A DNA stretch of 64,000 bases from the NCBI GenBank assembly GCA_019112735.1, contig DXIS01000012.1, positions 1 to 64,000 of the forward strand, read 5' to 3'. Under the pieces are notes generated by a model. It saw only the letters and a list, made by a program, of their open reading frames with translations, was not told the origin of the DNA and made no database searches. The position numbers and the translations under genes are program-made. Of this stretch, positions 44,858-54,785 are shown in pieces (the stretch's first letter is position 1; every line of letters begins with the position of its first letter). Origin of the DNA: Candidatus Mediterraneibacter guildfordensis (GTDB lineage Bacteria; Bacillota; Clostridia; Lachnospirales; Lachnospiraceae).

Positions 44858-45910
44858 TTATATTCCTTCCAAAGAATTCTCTTCTTCCGCATAGCGGCGT
44901 CTGAGCTGTCCACAGGCCCCGTCGATATCAGAGCCCATTTCCCTTCTTATAGTAACATTTATTCCGCTTTTTTCAAGTTTATTTTTGAAATTCAGGGCAT
45001 TTTCCCTGCTCGGCCGCACAAAGCTGCGCTCCCTTACCGGATTGACCGGGATCAGGTTCAGATGGCAGTTCCGGGGCTTTAAAATCGCCGCCAGCTCCCG
45101 GGCGTCTTCGTCCCGGTCGTTGACGCCGTGGACCAGGCTGTACTCAAATGTCACCCGCCGGCCCGTCTTTTCAAAATAGGCGTCGCAGGCAGCCAGCACC
45201 TGTGAAAGTTCATATTTATTGGCCACCGGCATGAGGCGGCGCCGTTTCTCCTGGGTGGAGCCGTGCAGGGACAGGGCCAGTGTGATCTGGAATCCCTCGT
45301 CCGCCAGCCGCAGCATATTCGGCACGATGCCGCAGGTGGAAACCGTTACATTCCGCTGACTGATGTGAAGGCCGTGTTCATCCGTGAGCATGCGGATAAA
45401 TTTTACAAAATTATCGTAATTGTCAAGCGGTTCGCCCGTCCCCATGATCACCACATTGGATACCCGCTCCCCGGTGATCTTCTGGATCTGATAGATCTGC
45501 CCGAGCATCTCCGACGGAGTCAGGTTCCGCTTCAGACCGCCGATGGTGGACGCGCAGAAAGCGCAGCCCATTCGGCAGCCCGCCTGGGATGAGATGCACA
45601 CGGAATTGCCGTGCTTATACTTCATGAGAACGCTTTCGATCATGTTGCCGTCCTGAAGGCGGAACAGGAATTTGTTCGTGCCGTCCAGCTTTGAGACCTG
45701 CCGTTCTTCCATCTGCACCGGCATGATGATGTACTCTTCCTCAAGCCGTTCTCTCAGTTTCAGTGAAAGATTGGTCATCTCGTCGAACCGGTCCGCCAGC
45801 TTCACATGCAGCCATTCATAGACCTGCTTTGAACGGAACGCCTTCTCGCCCAGATGTTCCATCTCTGTTTTCAGTTCGTCATATCCAAAGGACCGGATAT
45901 CCTTTTTCAT
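44858..45910 (-). CDS. rlmN: 23S rRNA (A2503-C2)/tRNA methyltransferase
   Basis: The 350-aa radical SAM enzyme has the cluster motif GCRMGCAFCAST, the GEPL-type VVIMGTGEPLDNYDNF, and the family's conserved Cys near the C-terminus (SDIDGACGQLRRRY) that forms the methyl-carrying intermediate. It makes 2-methyladenosine at A2503 of 23S rRNA and A37 of some tRNAs. It lies between rsmB and prpC as in B. subtilis. Confidence 0.96.
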   Translation of the reverse strand: MKKDIRSFGYDELKTEMEHLGEKAFRSKQVYEWLHVKLADRFDEMTNLSLKLRERLEEEYIIMPVQMEERQVSKLDGTNKFLFRLQDGNMIESVLMKYKHGNSVCISSQAGCRMGCAFCASTIGGLKRNLTPSEMLGQIYQIQKITGERVSNVVIMGTGEPLDNYDNFVKFIRMLTDEHGLHISQRNVTVSTCGIVPNMLRLADEGFQITLALSLHGSTQEKRRRLMPVANKYELSQVLAACDAYFEKTGRRVTFEYSLVHGVNDRDEDARELAAILKPRNCHLNLIPVNPVRERSFVRPSRENALNFKNKLEKSGINVTIRREMGSDIDGACGQLRRRYAEEENSLEGI

Positions 45911-45914
45911 CCGC

Positions 45915-47297
45915 TCAGTTCTCCTCTTTCCTGATCAGTTTTGCGATAAAGAATCCATCGCTCTGATGGATCCCCGGAAGAAGCTGAAGAAAGCCGCCGT
46001 CTGTCACGCTTCCTTTCAGTTCTTCGCAGAGCCTGTCTTTTATCTCTGCCGGCCGGAATTCCGGATGTTCTTCCAGAAACCAGTATACATTTTCCTCATT
46101 CTCGCCCGGATTGACCGTACAGGTACTGTAAACAAGCGTGCCGCCCGGCTTCACGTACGCCTGCACGCAGTCAAGGATCCGGCGCTGGAGCCGGATCAGG
46201 CTATCGATGCCTTCCGGAGCCGCCCGGTAGCGGAGATCCGGTTTCTTCCCGATCACCCCAAGGCCGGAGCAGGGCAGGTCGGCGATCACAATATCTGCTT
46301 TCTTTACGGACGCCTCATCCGGCACGGACGCATCCATACATACCGCGGAAATATTTTCAAGGCCCAGCCGGCTGATATTTTCGCGGATCAGTTCCACTTT
46401 CCCATCCGTCAGGTCCCGTGCTTCCACATAGCCGCACGTCTGCGTACCCGAAGCTTCATCCGCCAGCAGGACCTTCTCCGCCATGTGGAGCGCCTTGCCG
46501 CCGGGGGCCGCACAGACGTCGATCACCTCTGCGCCGGCACGCGGGTCCGCGATCTCGGATACAAGCATGGAGCTGATATCCTGCACGGTGAAAAGGCCAT
46601 TCCGAAAAGCATCCAGTTCATCCAGATGATCATAACCGGAGATGCAGAGCGCATAGGGCAGGTAAGGATGGACCGCCACCTGAAGCCCTTCCGCTTCCAG
46701 TTCTTCTTTCAGAATCTCCGGCGTCGTACGGTTCAGGCAGCACCGGACGGTCAGCGGCTTCTCCGTCTGGAAGTCCGCGAGCATAGCTTCGATCACATCC
46801 GGTTCATAGGTCTTCTTCCACAGGTCCAGGATCCATTCCGGACAGGAATACCGGACGGACAGTTCCTTCATCCGGTCCTTCGGGTACTCCACCCGGTCAA
46901 GACCTCTGGCCACGGCGCGGAGCACCCCGTTCACATATCCCCTCAGCCCGGAGAATCCTTTCCGCACCGCCAGCTTCACCGCCTCGCTGCACACCGCATG
47001 GTCCGGCACGCTGTCCATATATTTAAGCTGGTAGACCGCACTCCGCAGGATCCCGCGGATCACCGGCTTCATTTTCTTCACTTTTACTTTTGAAAACTGA
47101 TCGAGAATGTAATCGATCTCAATCATATGCTCCAGGGTCCCGTCCACGACGCGGGTAATAAACGCCCGGTCCCGCTTCTCGAGATACTGGTACTTATTCA
47201 GCACGTCCCGCAGGATGATATGACTGAACTGGCCGTTCTCCGTAATCTCCAGGAGCACTTCCAGAACGATCTCCCGCTCATTTACCGACTTCGTCAT
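45915..47297 (-). CDS. rsmB: 16S rRNA (cytosine-967-C5) methyltransferase
   Basis: The 460-aa protein has an N-terminal NusB-like RNA-binding domain (about 1-140) followed by a Rossmann methyltransferase with DVCAAPGGKALHMAEK (SAM binding), ADLPCSGLGVIGKKPD and the catalytic-cysteine motif YSTCTVNPGENEENV. The start overlaps the peptidase stop as ATGA. Length and motifs match the Sun/RsmB family. Confidence 0.96.
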   Translation of the reverse strand: MTKSVNEREIVLEVLLEITENGQFSHIILRDVLNKYQYLEKRDRAFITRVVDGTLEHMIEIDYILDQFSKVKVKKMKPVIRGILRSAVYQLKYMDSVPDHAVCSEAVKLAVRKGFSGLRGYVNGVLRAVARGLDRVEYPKDRMKELSVRYSCPEWILDLWKKTYEPDVIEAMLADFQTEKPLTVRCCLNRTTPEILKEELEAEGLQVAVHPYLPYALCISGYDHLDELDAFRNGLFTVQDISSMLVSEIADPRAGAEVIDVCAAPGGKALHMAEKVLLADEASGTQTCGYVEARDLTDGKVELIRENISRLGLENISAVCMDASVPDEASVKKADIVIADLPCSGLGVIGKKPDLRYRAAPEGIDSLIRLQRRILDCVQAYVKPGGTLVYSTCTVNPGENEENVYWFLEEHPEFRPAEIKDRLCEELKGSVTDGGFLQLLPGIHQSDGFFIAKLIRKEEN

Positions 47298-47992
47298 TTA
47301 CGTTTTCTTCCTCCTATGATCACGAGACGCAGAAGCTGCAGGATCATGGACGCCGCGCTTGCCACATAGGTCAGCGCCGCCGCACCCAGCACCTTCTTCA
47401 CCGAATCCACCTCATCCGGATACAGCATCCCGGAACTCTCCAGCACTTTTACGGCCCGGCCGGAAGCATTGAACTCCACCGGCAGGGTCACGATCTGGAA
47501 CAGGACTGCCGCCGAAAAGAGCAGGATTCCCAGATTGATAAAGAATATCGCTGTCTGCCCGTTCATGAAAAGGCCGATCAGGATCAGCGGCCATGCCGCC
47601 ATGGATCCGATATTCGCCACCGGCACAAGGGATCCGCGGATCGCAAGCGGCACATACCCTCTCGCATGCTGGACCGCATGCCCGCACTCATGGGCTGCCA
47701 CACCGATGGCCGCAACGGATGTGGAATTATAAACCGTATCCGAAAGCCCCAGCGTCTTATTGCCCGGATTGTAGTGGTCCGTCAGATTCCCGCCGATATG
47801 GATCACCTGAACATCATAGATCCCGTTCCGATGCAGGATCTGCTCTGCCGCCTCCCGGCCGGTCAGCCCCGAATGACTCTGTATCCGGGAATATCTGGAA
47901 AATACATTCTTCACCCGCGCCGACGCCGCGATGCAGATGACCGCGCCGATCACAACCAGAATATAGGTCCAGTCATAGTAATAATAAAGCAT
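47294..47992 (-). CDS. Membrane zinc metallopeptidase (YugP-like)
   Basis: The 232-aa protein has an N-terminal helix, then GVAAHECGHAVQHARGYVP with the zinc motif HECGH, and three more hydrophobic segments. This matches the neutral zinc metallopeptidase family (DUF2268/YugP type) common in Firmicutes. It sits between fmt and rsmB, an insertion relative to the B. subtilis order and common among clostridia as far as I recall. Its substrate is unknown; membrane protein quality control is a guess. Confidence 0.88.
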   Translation of the reverse strand: MLYYYYDWTYILVVIGAVICIAASARVKNVFSRYSRIQSHSGLTGREAAEQILHRNGIYDVQVIHIGGNLTDHYNPGNKTLGLSDTVYNSTSVAAIGVAAHECGHAVQHARGYVPLAIRGSLVPVANIGSMAAWPLILIGLFMNGQTAIFFINLGILLFSAAVLFQIVTLPVEFNASGRAVKVLESSGMLYPDEVDSVKKVLGAAALTYVASAASMILQLLRLVIIGGRKRK

Positions 47993-47997
47993 CTGTT

Positions 47998-48936
47998 TTA
48001 CCCCCTGGTCAGGAGCTCACCCGGCTCCATTGTATTTCCCCTCAGGAATGCGCCCGCGTCCATCCGCTTCTTGCCCGGCATCTGGACTTCCAGCACGCGA
48101 AGGACGCCGTCCCCGGTCTGCACCGCAAAGCTTTCCTTTTCAACAGATACGACCGTCCCCGGCTGCACATCCGCCGTTTCCGACGCTTCCGCCGCAGCGC
48201 GCCAGATCTTCATGACTTTCCCGTTCCAGCGCGTATAAGCACTTGGCCAGGAATTGAGCCCCCGGACAAGCCGTTCGATCTTTACCGCCGGCTCCGCCCA
48301 GTCGATATCGCCCAGTTCTTTCGTCAGCATTTTCGCGTACGCGGTAGGGCTTTCGCCCTGTTTCTCCCGGACGGCGGTGCCGTCCTCCAGCGCCTTCAGC
48401 GTCTCCACGCAGAGCGCCGCCCCGGCTGCCGCCAGCTTGTCATGCAGGCTTTCGCCGGTCTCGTCCGCCGCGACCGGAACTTCTGTCTTCAGGATCATAT
48501 CGCCGGTATCCAGCCCTTCATCCATCTGCATGGTAGTCACGCCGGTCACTTCCTCGCCCTCGATGATGGCCCACTGGATCGGCGCCGCGCCCCGGTATTT
48601 CGGGAGCAGGGATGCATGGACATTGATGCATCCGTAAGGCGTCATTTCCAGGATCTCTTTGGGCAGGATCTGACCGAACGCAACGACCACCATCACATCC
48701 GCATTATATTTCCGCAGTTCTTCCACGCACTCCGGGTCGCGCACTCTTTTTGGCTGGTACACCGGGATATTATAGAAGAGCGCCTTCTCCTTGACCGGCG
48801 TATACTGCATCTTTCCGCCCCGGCCTTTCGGTTTGTCCGGCTGGGTCACCACGAGACACACCTCGTGTCCGGCCGCGATCAGCGCCTCCAGCGTGCCCAC
48901 GGAAAAGTCCGGGGTTCCCATAAAGATCACACGCAT
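47998..48936 (-). CDS. fmt: Methionyl-tRNA formyltransferase
   Basis: The 312-aa enzyme has RVIFMGTPDFSVGTLEALI, the formyl-transfer motif NVHASLLPKYRGAAPIQWAI, GVTTMQMDEGLDTGDM and a C-terminal OB-like domain (LNSWPSAYTRWNGK). It formylates initiator Met-tRNA using 10-formyltetrahydrofolate. It follows def by 3 bp, the classic def-fmt pair. Confidence 0.97.
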   Translation of the reverse strand: MRVIFMGTPDFSVGTLEALIAAGHEVCLVVTQPDKPKGRGGKMQYTPVKEKALFYNIPVYQPKRVRDPECVEELRKYNADVMVVVAFGQILPKEILEMTPYGCINVHASLLPKYRGAAPIQWAIIEGEEVTGVTTMQMDEGLDTGDMILKTEVPVAADETGESLHDKLAAAGAALCVETLKALEDGTAVREKQGESPTAYAKMLTKELGDIDWAEPAVKIERLVRGLNSWPSAYTRWNGKVMKIWRAAAEASETADVQPGTVVSVEKESFAVQTGDGVLRVLEVQMPGKKRMDAGAFLRGNTMEPGELLTRG

Positions 48937-48939
48937 GGC

Positions 48940-49428
48940 CTATTCCTCCGTTTCTTCCTCATCCTCTTCATATGTCACATCGTGGAGACCGTCCTCTGTC
49001 TTATCCACATACAGTTCTCCGGACAGATGGTCGATCTCATGGCAGAACGCGCGGGCCAGCAGTTCTTCGCCCTCCAGTTCCACCGGTTCCATGTCCTGGT
49101 TGAGCGCGCGTACTTTCACATAATTCGGGCGGGTGACGATCCCCCACTTGCCCGGCACGCTTAAGCAGCCTTCTTCACCGGTCTGCTCGCCGGATGTCTC
49201 GATGATCTCCGGATTGATAAGGACGATCGGCCCTTCGCCCACATCGATGACCACGATCTGCTTCAGGACGCCCACCTGGGGGGCCGCCAGTCCGACGCCG
49301 TGGTACTCATACATCGTCTCCAGCATATCCCCGATCAGGATCTTCGTCCGAAGCGTCATCTTCGGCACCGGCTTGCACTGTTTTGTCAGGATCTCGTCCC
49401 CCATCTCTCTTACCTGTCTGATTGCCAT
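48940..49428 (-). CDS. def: Peptide deformylase
   Basis: The 162-aa metalloenzyme contains all three motifs: [19 protein letters not shown] and [10 protein letters not shown] (HEIDH plus the Cys of motif 2 bind the metal). It removes the N-formyl group from new proteins. ATG at 49428 was chosen on family length and a nearby AAAGGAATAAT. The frame is open to 49566, overlapping priA, but that extension is not protein-like for this family. Confidence 0.96.
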   Translation of the reverse strand: MAIRQVREMGDEILTKQCKPVPKMTLRTKILIGDMLETMYEYHGVGLAAPQVGVLKQIVVIDVGEGPIVLINPEIIETSGEQTGEEGCLSVPGKWGIVTRPNYVKVRALNQDMEPVELEGEELLARAFCHEIDHLSGELYVDKTEDGLHDVTYEEDEEETEE

Positions 49429-49465
49429 AATATTATTCCTTTCTGATACTGTGTCTGATTTTCTG

Positions 49466-51688
49466 TCACATTGGATTAAAGTCAAACTGGATCCGCATCC
49501 GGTCAAAACCGGAATTGATCTCAATATACCGCTCCACCCGGTTCTTGATCTCCACCAGGATCTCATACCGGCCGGCTTTCACATAGATCACCCGGCGGTA
49601 GACATCCTTGATCTTGTCGATCCCGGGGCCTGCCGGCCCGATCACCTGTACATCCCGGGAGCCGCGGCTGACCCGCAGGATATATTCTTTCAGATAGCGG
49701 CAGCCTTTCTCCAGAAGGGCCTCGTCTTCCCCGGAAATAAATACCGCCAGCAGATTTTCCACAGGCGGATATCCCATCAGTTCCCGATAGCGGATCTCCT
49801 CCCCGTAAAACGCCTCATAATCCTGGGCCGCAGCCGTCTCAATGGCGTAGTGGGACGGATCGTAAGTCTGGATCACCGCCTCGCCCGGCTTCTCTCCGCG
49901 CCCGGCCCGGCCCGCCGCCTGTGTAAGGAGCTGGAACGTCCGCTCGCCGGAACGGTAATCCGCCGTATAGAGCGACATATCCGCCGCCAGGACGCCTACC
50001 AGCGTCACATTGGGGAAATCATGCCCCTTCACGATCATCTGGGTCCCCACCAGGACGTCCGCCTCTTCATTGGCAAAGGCTGAAAGGATCTTCTCATGGG
50101 CATCCTTCTGCCGGGTCGTGTCCATGTCCATCCGCAGCACCCGTGCCTGCGGAAATGCCTGATGCACCAGATCCTCGATCTGCTGGGTGCCGGCGCGGAA
50201 TTCCCCGATATACCGGGATCCGCATTCCGGGCAGACCGTCACTTTCGGCTGTTCATATCCGCAGTAATGGCAGCGCATCGTCCCGTCCCGGTGAACGGAA
50301 AGAGACACGTCGCAGTGCGGGCATTTTACCACATGGCCGCACTCCCTGCAGGAAATGAATCCTGAATAGCCGCGGCGGTTCAGGAATAGCATGGTCTGCT
50401 CTCCCTTCGCCAGCCGCTCCGCCATCAGTTCCATAAGCTTCCGGCTCAGGATCAAACGGTTCCCGTTCTTTAATTCTTCCCGCATATCCACCGTATATAC
50501 CTGCGCCATCTGCTGCATCCGGGAACGGTTCTTCATCTCAAAAAGCACATACTCTCCGCGGCGCGCCCGGTACATGGCTTCCATGGAAGGGGTGGCGCTT
50601 CCGAGCACCACGCCGGCGTCCTCCGTCTGCGCCCGCCGGATGGCGGTCTCCCGCGCATGGTAGCGGGGCGTCTGCTCGCTCTTGTACGTGGGTTCATGCT
50701 CCTCGTCGATCACGATCAGCCCCAGGTTCGGGAACGGGGTGAACAAAGCAGATCTCGGACCGATCATCACATCCACCTGCCCGGCTCTCGCCCGCATCAT
50801 CTGGTCGTACCGTTCTCCGGCCGAAAGCCTCGAGTTCATGATCGCCACCCGGTCGCCGAACCGCCGGTAGAACCGCATCACCGTCTGGTAGGTCAGAGCA
50901 ATCTCCGGGATCAGGACAATGGCCTGCCGGCCCTGCTCCACCACCGTGCGGATCATTTCCATATAAACTTCTGTCTTGCCGCTTCCCGTCACCCCGTGGA
51001 TCAGATACGTGTGCCGAATCCCCTGAAGGTAATCTTCCCGGAACCGGTCAATGATCCGCCGCTGCTCCGGCGTATAGTCAATGGTCTCTTCCTGCCGTCC
51101 GGTTTCTTTCAGCGGCGTGCGGAAGACCTGTTCACTCTCGATGGCCAGAACGCCCTGCTCCTCCAGCGCCCGGATGACCGGCAGGGTGATATTGAGCTTC
51201 TTCGTCACCAGCTCATATTCCAGCAGATGGTCGTCCAGAAGGGCCGCCATCAGCCTGGCCCGGGCTTTCTGGTTCTTCTCCAGATAGTAGTGGAGCTGCC
51301 GCTTTCCGGTCTCTTCATCAAGCAGCAGGCGGAGGCGTTTTTTCACCTTCGCATTTTCCTTCTGTTTGATCGGGAGGACCGTTTTAAGCGCCTGGATCAT
51401 GGTCCCGCCGTAATTCTCTTTCATCCATGCGGCCAGGGCCACCAGTTTCGCCTCGATCTCCACGCCCCGTTCCGGGATCTCCGCGATCTCCTTCACCTTT
51501 GAGAGATCATAGTCACATTCTTCCGAGATGCCGGTCACATATCCTTTGATCTGCCGGTTGCCCTTCCCGAAAGGCACGAGCACCTGCATGCCCGGCTCCA
51601 GCCGGCCTTCCATCTCCTCCGGGATCCGGTACTGGAAGATCTTATCCAGTTTTTCATGCTGTATATCTACGATAACGTCTGCAAACAC
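49466..51688 (-). CDS. priA: Primosomal replication restart helicase PriA
   Basis: The 740-aa protein has an N-terminal 3'-DNA-binding domain (to about 105), a winged-helix part, helicase motif [14 protein letters not shown], motif [21 protein letters not shown], a zinc-binding cysteine block ([30 protein letters not shown]) and C-terminal motifs ([13 protein letters not shown]). It reloads the replisome at stalled forks. The start is GTG, four bases after the murE stop, with only a weak AGAG site. The whole family length is present. Confidence 0.96.
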   Translation of the reverse strand: MFADVIVDIQHEKLDKIFQYRIPEEMEGRLEPGMQVLVPFGKGNRQIKGYVTGISEECDYDLSKVKEIAEIPERGVEIEAKLVALAAWMKENYGGTMIQALKTVLPIKQKENAKVKKRLRLLLDEETGKRQLHYYLEKNQKARARLMAALLDDHLLEYELVTKKLNITLPVIRALEEQGVLAIESEQVFRTPLKETGRQEETIDYTPEQRRIIDRFREDYLQGIRHTYLIHGVTGSGKTEVYMEMIRTVVEQGRQAIVLIPEIALTYQTVMRFYRRFGDRVAIMNSRLSAGERYDQMMRARAGQVDVMIGPRSALFTPFPNLGLIVIDEEHEPTYKSEQTPRYHARETAIRRAQTEDAGVVLGSATPSMEAMYRARRGEYVLFEMKNRSRMQQMAQVYTVDMREELKNGNRLILSRKLMELMAERLAKGEQTMLFLNRRGYSGFISCRECGHVVKCPHCDVSLSVHRDGTMRCHYCGYEQPKVTVCPECGSRYIGEFRAGTQQIEDLVHQAFPQARVLRMDMDTTRQKDAHEKILSAFANEEADVLVGTQMIVKGHDFPNVTLVGVLAADMSLYTADYRSGERTFQLLTQAAGRAGRGEKPGEAVIQTYDPSHYAIETAAAQDYEAFYGEEIRYRELMGYPPVENLLAVFISGEDEALLEKGCRYLKEYILRVSRGSRDVQVIGPAGPGIDKIKDVYRRVIYVKAGRYEILVEIKNRVERYIEINSGFDRMRIQFDFNPM

Positions 51689-51692
51689 GCGA

Positions 51693-53174
51693 TCACTCTC
51701 TCTGATTCTTTTCCTGTGCCAGTTCCTCCAGGACTTCCGCGATCAGGACACGCTCATCCATCGGATATTTTACGCCCCGGATCTCCTGGTAATCCTCGTG
51801 TCCCTTGCCCGCGAGAACGATCACATCGCCCGGTTCGCCGTGTTCGATGGCATAACGGATCGCCTCTTTGCGGTCACAGATCTCCACATATTTCCCGTTC
51901 GTCCTGCCGATCCCCGTCTTAATGTCGTCAATGATCGCCTGGGGCTCTTCGAACCTCGGGTTATCCGAAGTAATGATGGTCAGGTCCGCCAGCCGGCCGG
52001 ATACCTCCCCCATCTCATAGCGGCGGTCTTTCGAGCGGTTCCCGCCGCATCCGAAGAGACACACAAGCCGCTTCGGATGATATTCCTTCAGCGTCGTGAG
52101 CAGGCTCTCCAGGCTCATGGCATTGTGGGCGTAATCGATCATCAGCGTAAATTCATCCGATACTCTGACCATCTCGATCCGGCCCTTCACTTTCGCCTTC
52201 CGGAGCGCCTCTTTGATCTTCTCAACCGGAACGTTGAAATGACGGCAGACCGAGATCGCAGTCAGGGAATTATATACGCTGAATGTGCCCGGGATATCGA
52301 TCTCCACATCAAAATCCATGACGCCGGACACATGGTACGCCACGCCCAGATAGCCGGGCCTGGATACGAGCTGTACATTCTCCGCCCTGAGATCCGCTTC
52401 CTCCGAAAAGCCAAAGGTCTCCGTGCGGCAGGTCGCCCCCTGGAATACATCGCGGAAATACTTGTCATCCACATTTGCGATGCCCACTTTGCACTGTTTG
52501 AACAGAAGCCCCTTGCACCGCTTGTAATCATCGAAATCCTTATGTTCATTAGGCCCGATATGGTCATGACCCAGATTGGTGAAAATGCCGATTTCAAAAG
52601 GAATGCCCGCCGTGCGGTTGAGCATCAGCCCCTGGGAAGACACTTCCATGACCACGCAGTCGCATCCTTCTTCCACCATCTGCGCAAAATACTGCTGGAT
52701 CGTATAGGACTCCGGCGTCGTATTTGCGGCCGGGATCCGTTTCTCCCCGATAATTGCCTCAATGGTGCCGATCAGGCCCACTTTATATCCCACGCTGTCC
52801 AGGATGGACTTGATCATGTATGTGGTCGTCGTTTTCCCCTTCGTTCCGGTGATCCCGATCACTTTCAGCTTCTCCGCCGGATATCCGAAATACGCCGCCG
52901 ACATCAGCGCCAGCGCATACCGCGTATCTTCCACCCGGATCACGGTCATATTTTCCGGTGCTTCCACATCCCGCTCCACAACGACTGCCGCCGCGCCTTT
53001 TTCCGCCACATCGGGAATATATTTGTGCCCGTCTGACACTGCGCCGCTGATGCAGACAAAGACGGATCCCTTCTCCACTTTTCTCGAATCATTGATCAGC
53101 GTCGTAACCTCGATCTCATCGCTTCCCTGAGCCACCTGATACTCAAGGCGCTCCAGTAACTGATTTAACTTCAC
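51693..53174 (-). CDS. murE: UDP-MurNAc-tripeptide synthetase (MurE)
   Basis: The 493-aa Mur ligase has VKLNQLLERLEYQVAQGSD at its N-terminus, the ATP motif GITGTKGKTTTTYMIKS, and the amino-acid-selecting motif TSDNPRFEEP. DNPR is the form associated with meso-diaminopimelate rather than lysine. It adds the third residue of the peptidoglycan stem peptide in the cytoplasm. The GTG at 53174 is taken as the start because AGGAGG lies 8 nt upstream; an ATG nine codons earlier has no site. It heads the long minus-strand housekeeping operon. Confidence 0.95.
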   Translation of the reverse strand: MKLNQLLERLEYQVAQGSDEIEVTTLINDSRKVEKGSVFVCISGAVSDGHKYIPDVAEKGAAAVVVERDVEAPENMTVIRVEDTRYALALMSAAYFGYPAEKLKVIGITGTKGKTTTTYMIKSILDSVGYKVGLIGTIEAIIGEKRIPAANTTPESYTIQQYFAQMVEEGCDCVVMEVSSQGLMLNRTAGIPFEIGIFTNLGHDHIGPNEHKDFDDYKRCKGLLFKQCKVGIANVDDKYFRDVFQGATCRTETFGFSEEADLRAENVQLVSRPGYLGVAYHVSGVMDFDVEIDIPGTFSVYNSLTAISVCRHFNVPVEKIKEALRKAKVKGRIEMVRVSDEFTLMIDYAHNAMSLESLLTTLKEYHPKRLVCLFGCGGNRSKDRRYEMGEVSGRLADLTIITSDNPRFEEPQAIIDDIKTGIGRTNGKYVEICDRKEAIRYAIEHGEPGDVIVLAGKGHEDYQEIRGVKYPMDERVLIAEVLEELAQEKNQRE

Positions 53175-53230
53175 TTCCAAGCCCTCCTGCCTGTTCTCCA
53201 TTTAATGGAAAGAATACTATAACACAGTAT

Positions 53231-53259
53231 AGGATACCACAATACCGGAGATGTTGCAA
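53231..53259 (-). promoter_or_regulatory. Possible murE operon promoter
   Basis: On the minus strand TTGCAA (53259-53254) and TATCCT (53236-53231) are spaced by 17 bp, about 57 bp before the GTG start of murE. Other TATACT/TATAGT hexamers nearby could serve as the -10 element, so the exact choice is uncertain. The region is shared with the divergent symporter promoter. Confidence 0.35.
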
Positions 53260-53266
53260 AGATTTG

Positions 53267-53296
53267 TGGACAGGGCCCTCTTTTTCTGTGTATAAT
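53267..53296 (+). promoter_or_regulatory. Promoter of the symporter gene
   Basis: TGGACA (53267-53272) and a perfect TATAAT (53291-53296) are separated by 18 bp on the plus strand, about 75 bp before the ATG at 53371. This fits the sigma-A consensus and lies back to back with the murE operon start. Confidence 0.6.
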
Positions 53297-53370
53297 AGAG
53301 CCCGGACTCTGCCCGGATATCCGGCAGAAAAAGAAACCAAAAAGATATGAGAGAAAAGAGAGGGAAAATC

Positions 53371-54774
53371 ATGTTTGCACAGATTATAAACACACTGAGC
53401 GATCTTCTGTACACTTACATTCTGATCATCCTGCTTCTCGGCACCGGCATATATTTTTCAGTCAGAACGCATTTTGTCCAGTTCCGCATGCTCCGTGAAG
53501 CGATCCGTGTTGTAATGGAACCGAAAGAAGATGAGAACGGACTTTCATCATTCCAGGCGCTGATGGTCTCAACCGCCTCCCGTGTGGGGACCGGAAATAT
53601 CGCCGGCATCTCCACCGCCATCTGTCTGGGCGGCCCCGGCGCCGTATTCTGGATGTGGATCACCGCACTCCTCGGCAGCGCGTCGGCGTTCATCGAGAGC
53701 ACGCTGGCTCAGATCTACAAGCGACGGGCAGCGGACGGCACCTGCTACGGCGGACCGGCGTATTATATCCAGGCTGTGCTGAAGAAACGCTGGCTGGGCG
53801 TCATATTTGCAGTGCTTCTGATCCTCACCTACATGGTCGGGTTCAACCTGGTCGCCTCATTCAATATCGCCGACACCTTCCGGGCATACAGCTTTTATGA
53901 CGCGTCAACGACGCCTGTGATCGTGGGCGCCATCCTGGCTGTCATCTTCTGTATCTGCATCTGCGGCGGAAGCCGGCAGATCTCAAAGATCACCGGGATC
54001 CTCGTTCCGGCGATGGGCATCTTCTACCTTGCGCTCGCGCTTTTTGTTGTCGTGACGCATTTTGAGCTGATCCCGCGCATGTTCGCAGACATCTTCTCCA
54101 ACGCCTTTGATTTCCGCGCGATCTTCGGAGGCTTCACCGGATCCTGCATCATGCAGGGTATTAAACGGGGGCTTTTCTCCAACGAAGCGGGTGTGGGCTC
54201 CGCGCCGAACGCGGCGGCAAGCGCATCCGTATCCCATCCGGTCAAACAGGGGCTGGTCCAGATGCTGTCCGTATTCATCGATACAATCGTCATCTGCTCC
54301 GCCACATCCTTCCTTCTGCTCTGCTCCGGGATTGCTCCCAGTGACGAGCTCAAGGGTATGCCGTGGGTACAGGCGGCCGCGGAGGCATCTCTCGGCGGGA
54401 TCGGCATCACATTCATCACCATCGCGCTGTTCCTCTTCGCATTTACGACGCTGATCGGCAATTTCTTCTATGCGGAGATGGGACTCGGCTACCTCTGCGA
54501 CAAGAAGCCGAATAAATGGATGCTCATCGGCCTTCGCGCCATCGCGACCGTTGTCGTATTCGGCGGCTCCCTGATGGAGTTCAGCGTGGCATGGAGCACG
54601 GCGGATGTGATCATGGGCTTCCTCGCACTGATCAACCTGCCGGTCATCATCATACTTGGCGGTCCGGCCATCCGCTGCATGAAAGATTATATGCGGCAGA
54701 AAAGGGAAGGAAAGAATCCGGTATTCAGGGCAAAAGACATCGGACTCGGGACGAAGACCGACTTCTGGAACTGA
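53371..54774 (+). CDS. Sodium:alanine/glycine symporter (AGCS family)
   Basis: The 467-aa membrane protein has about ten helices and AGCS motifs: VSTASRVGTGNIAGISTAIC near the N-terminus, GPGAVFWMW, the central KRGLFSNEAGVGSAPNAAAS and the MEFSVAWSTADVIMG tail. It imports alanine or glycine with sodium. ATG at 53371 has GAGGG 7 nt upstream; the ATG eight codons earlier lacks a site. It is a plus-strand gene convergent with hydF, whose stop is 11 bp away. Confidence 0.93.
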   Translation: MFAQIINTLSDLLYTYILIILLLGTGIYFSVRTHFVQFRMLREAIRVVMEPKEDENGLSSFQALMVSTASRVGTGNIAGISTAICLGGPGAVFWMWITALLGSASAFIESTLAQIYKRRAADGTCYGGPAYYIQAVLKKRWLGVIFAVLLILTYMVGFNLVASFNIADTFRAYSFYDASTTPVIVGAILAVIFCICICGGSRQISKITGILVPAMGIFYLALALFVVVTHFELIPRMFADIFSNAFDFRAIFGGFTGSCIMQGIKRGLFSNEAGVGSAPNAAASASVSHPVKQGLVQMLSVFIDTIVICSATSFLLLCSGIAPSDELKGMPWVQAAAEASLGGIGITFITIALFLFAFTTLIGNFFYAEMGLGYLCDKKPNKWMLIGLRAIATVVVFGGSLMEFSVAWSTADVIMGFLALINLPVIIILGGPAIRCMKDYMRQKREGKNPVFRAKDIGLGTKTDFWN

Positions 54775-54785
54775 CAGATCCGGAT

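Noticed and set aside
49429-49566. Longer peptide deformylase start overlapping priA
   Set aside because: The extension only mirrors the end of priA in another frame. The family starts near [14 protein letters not shown].
51528-53036. Long plus-strand open frame opposite murE
   Set aside because: It is the complement of a clear MurE coding region and shows no protein-family motif.
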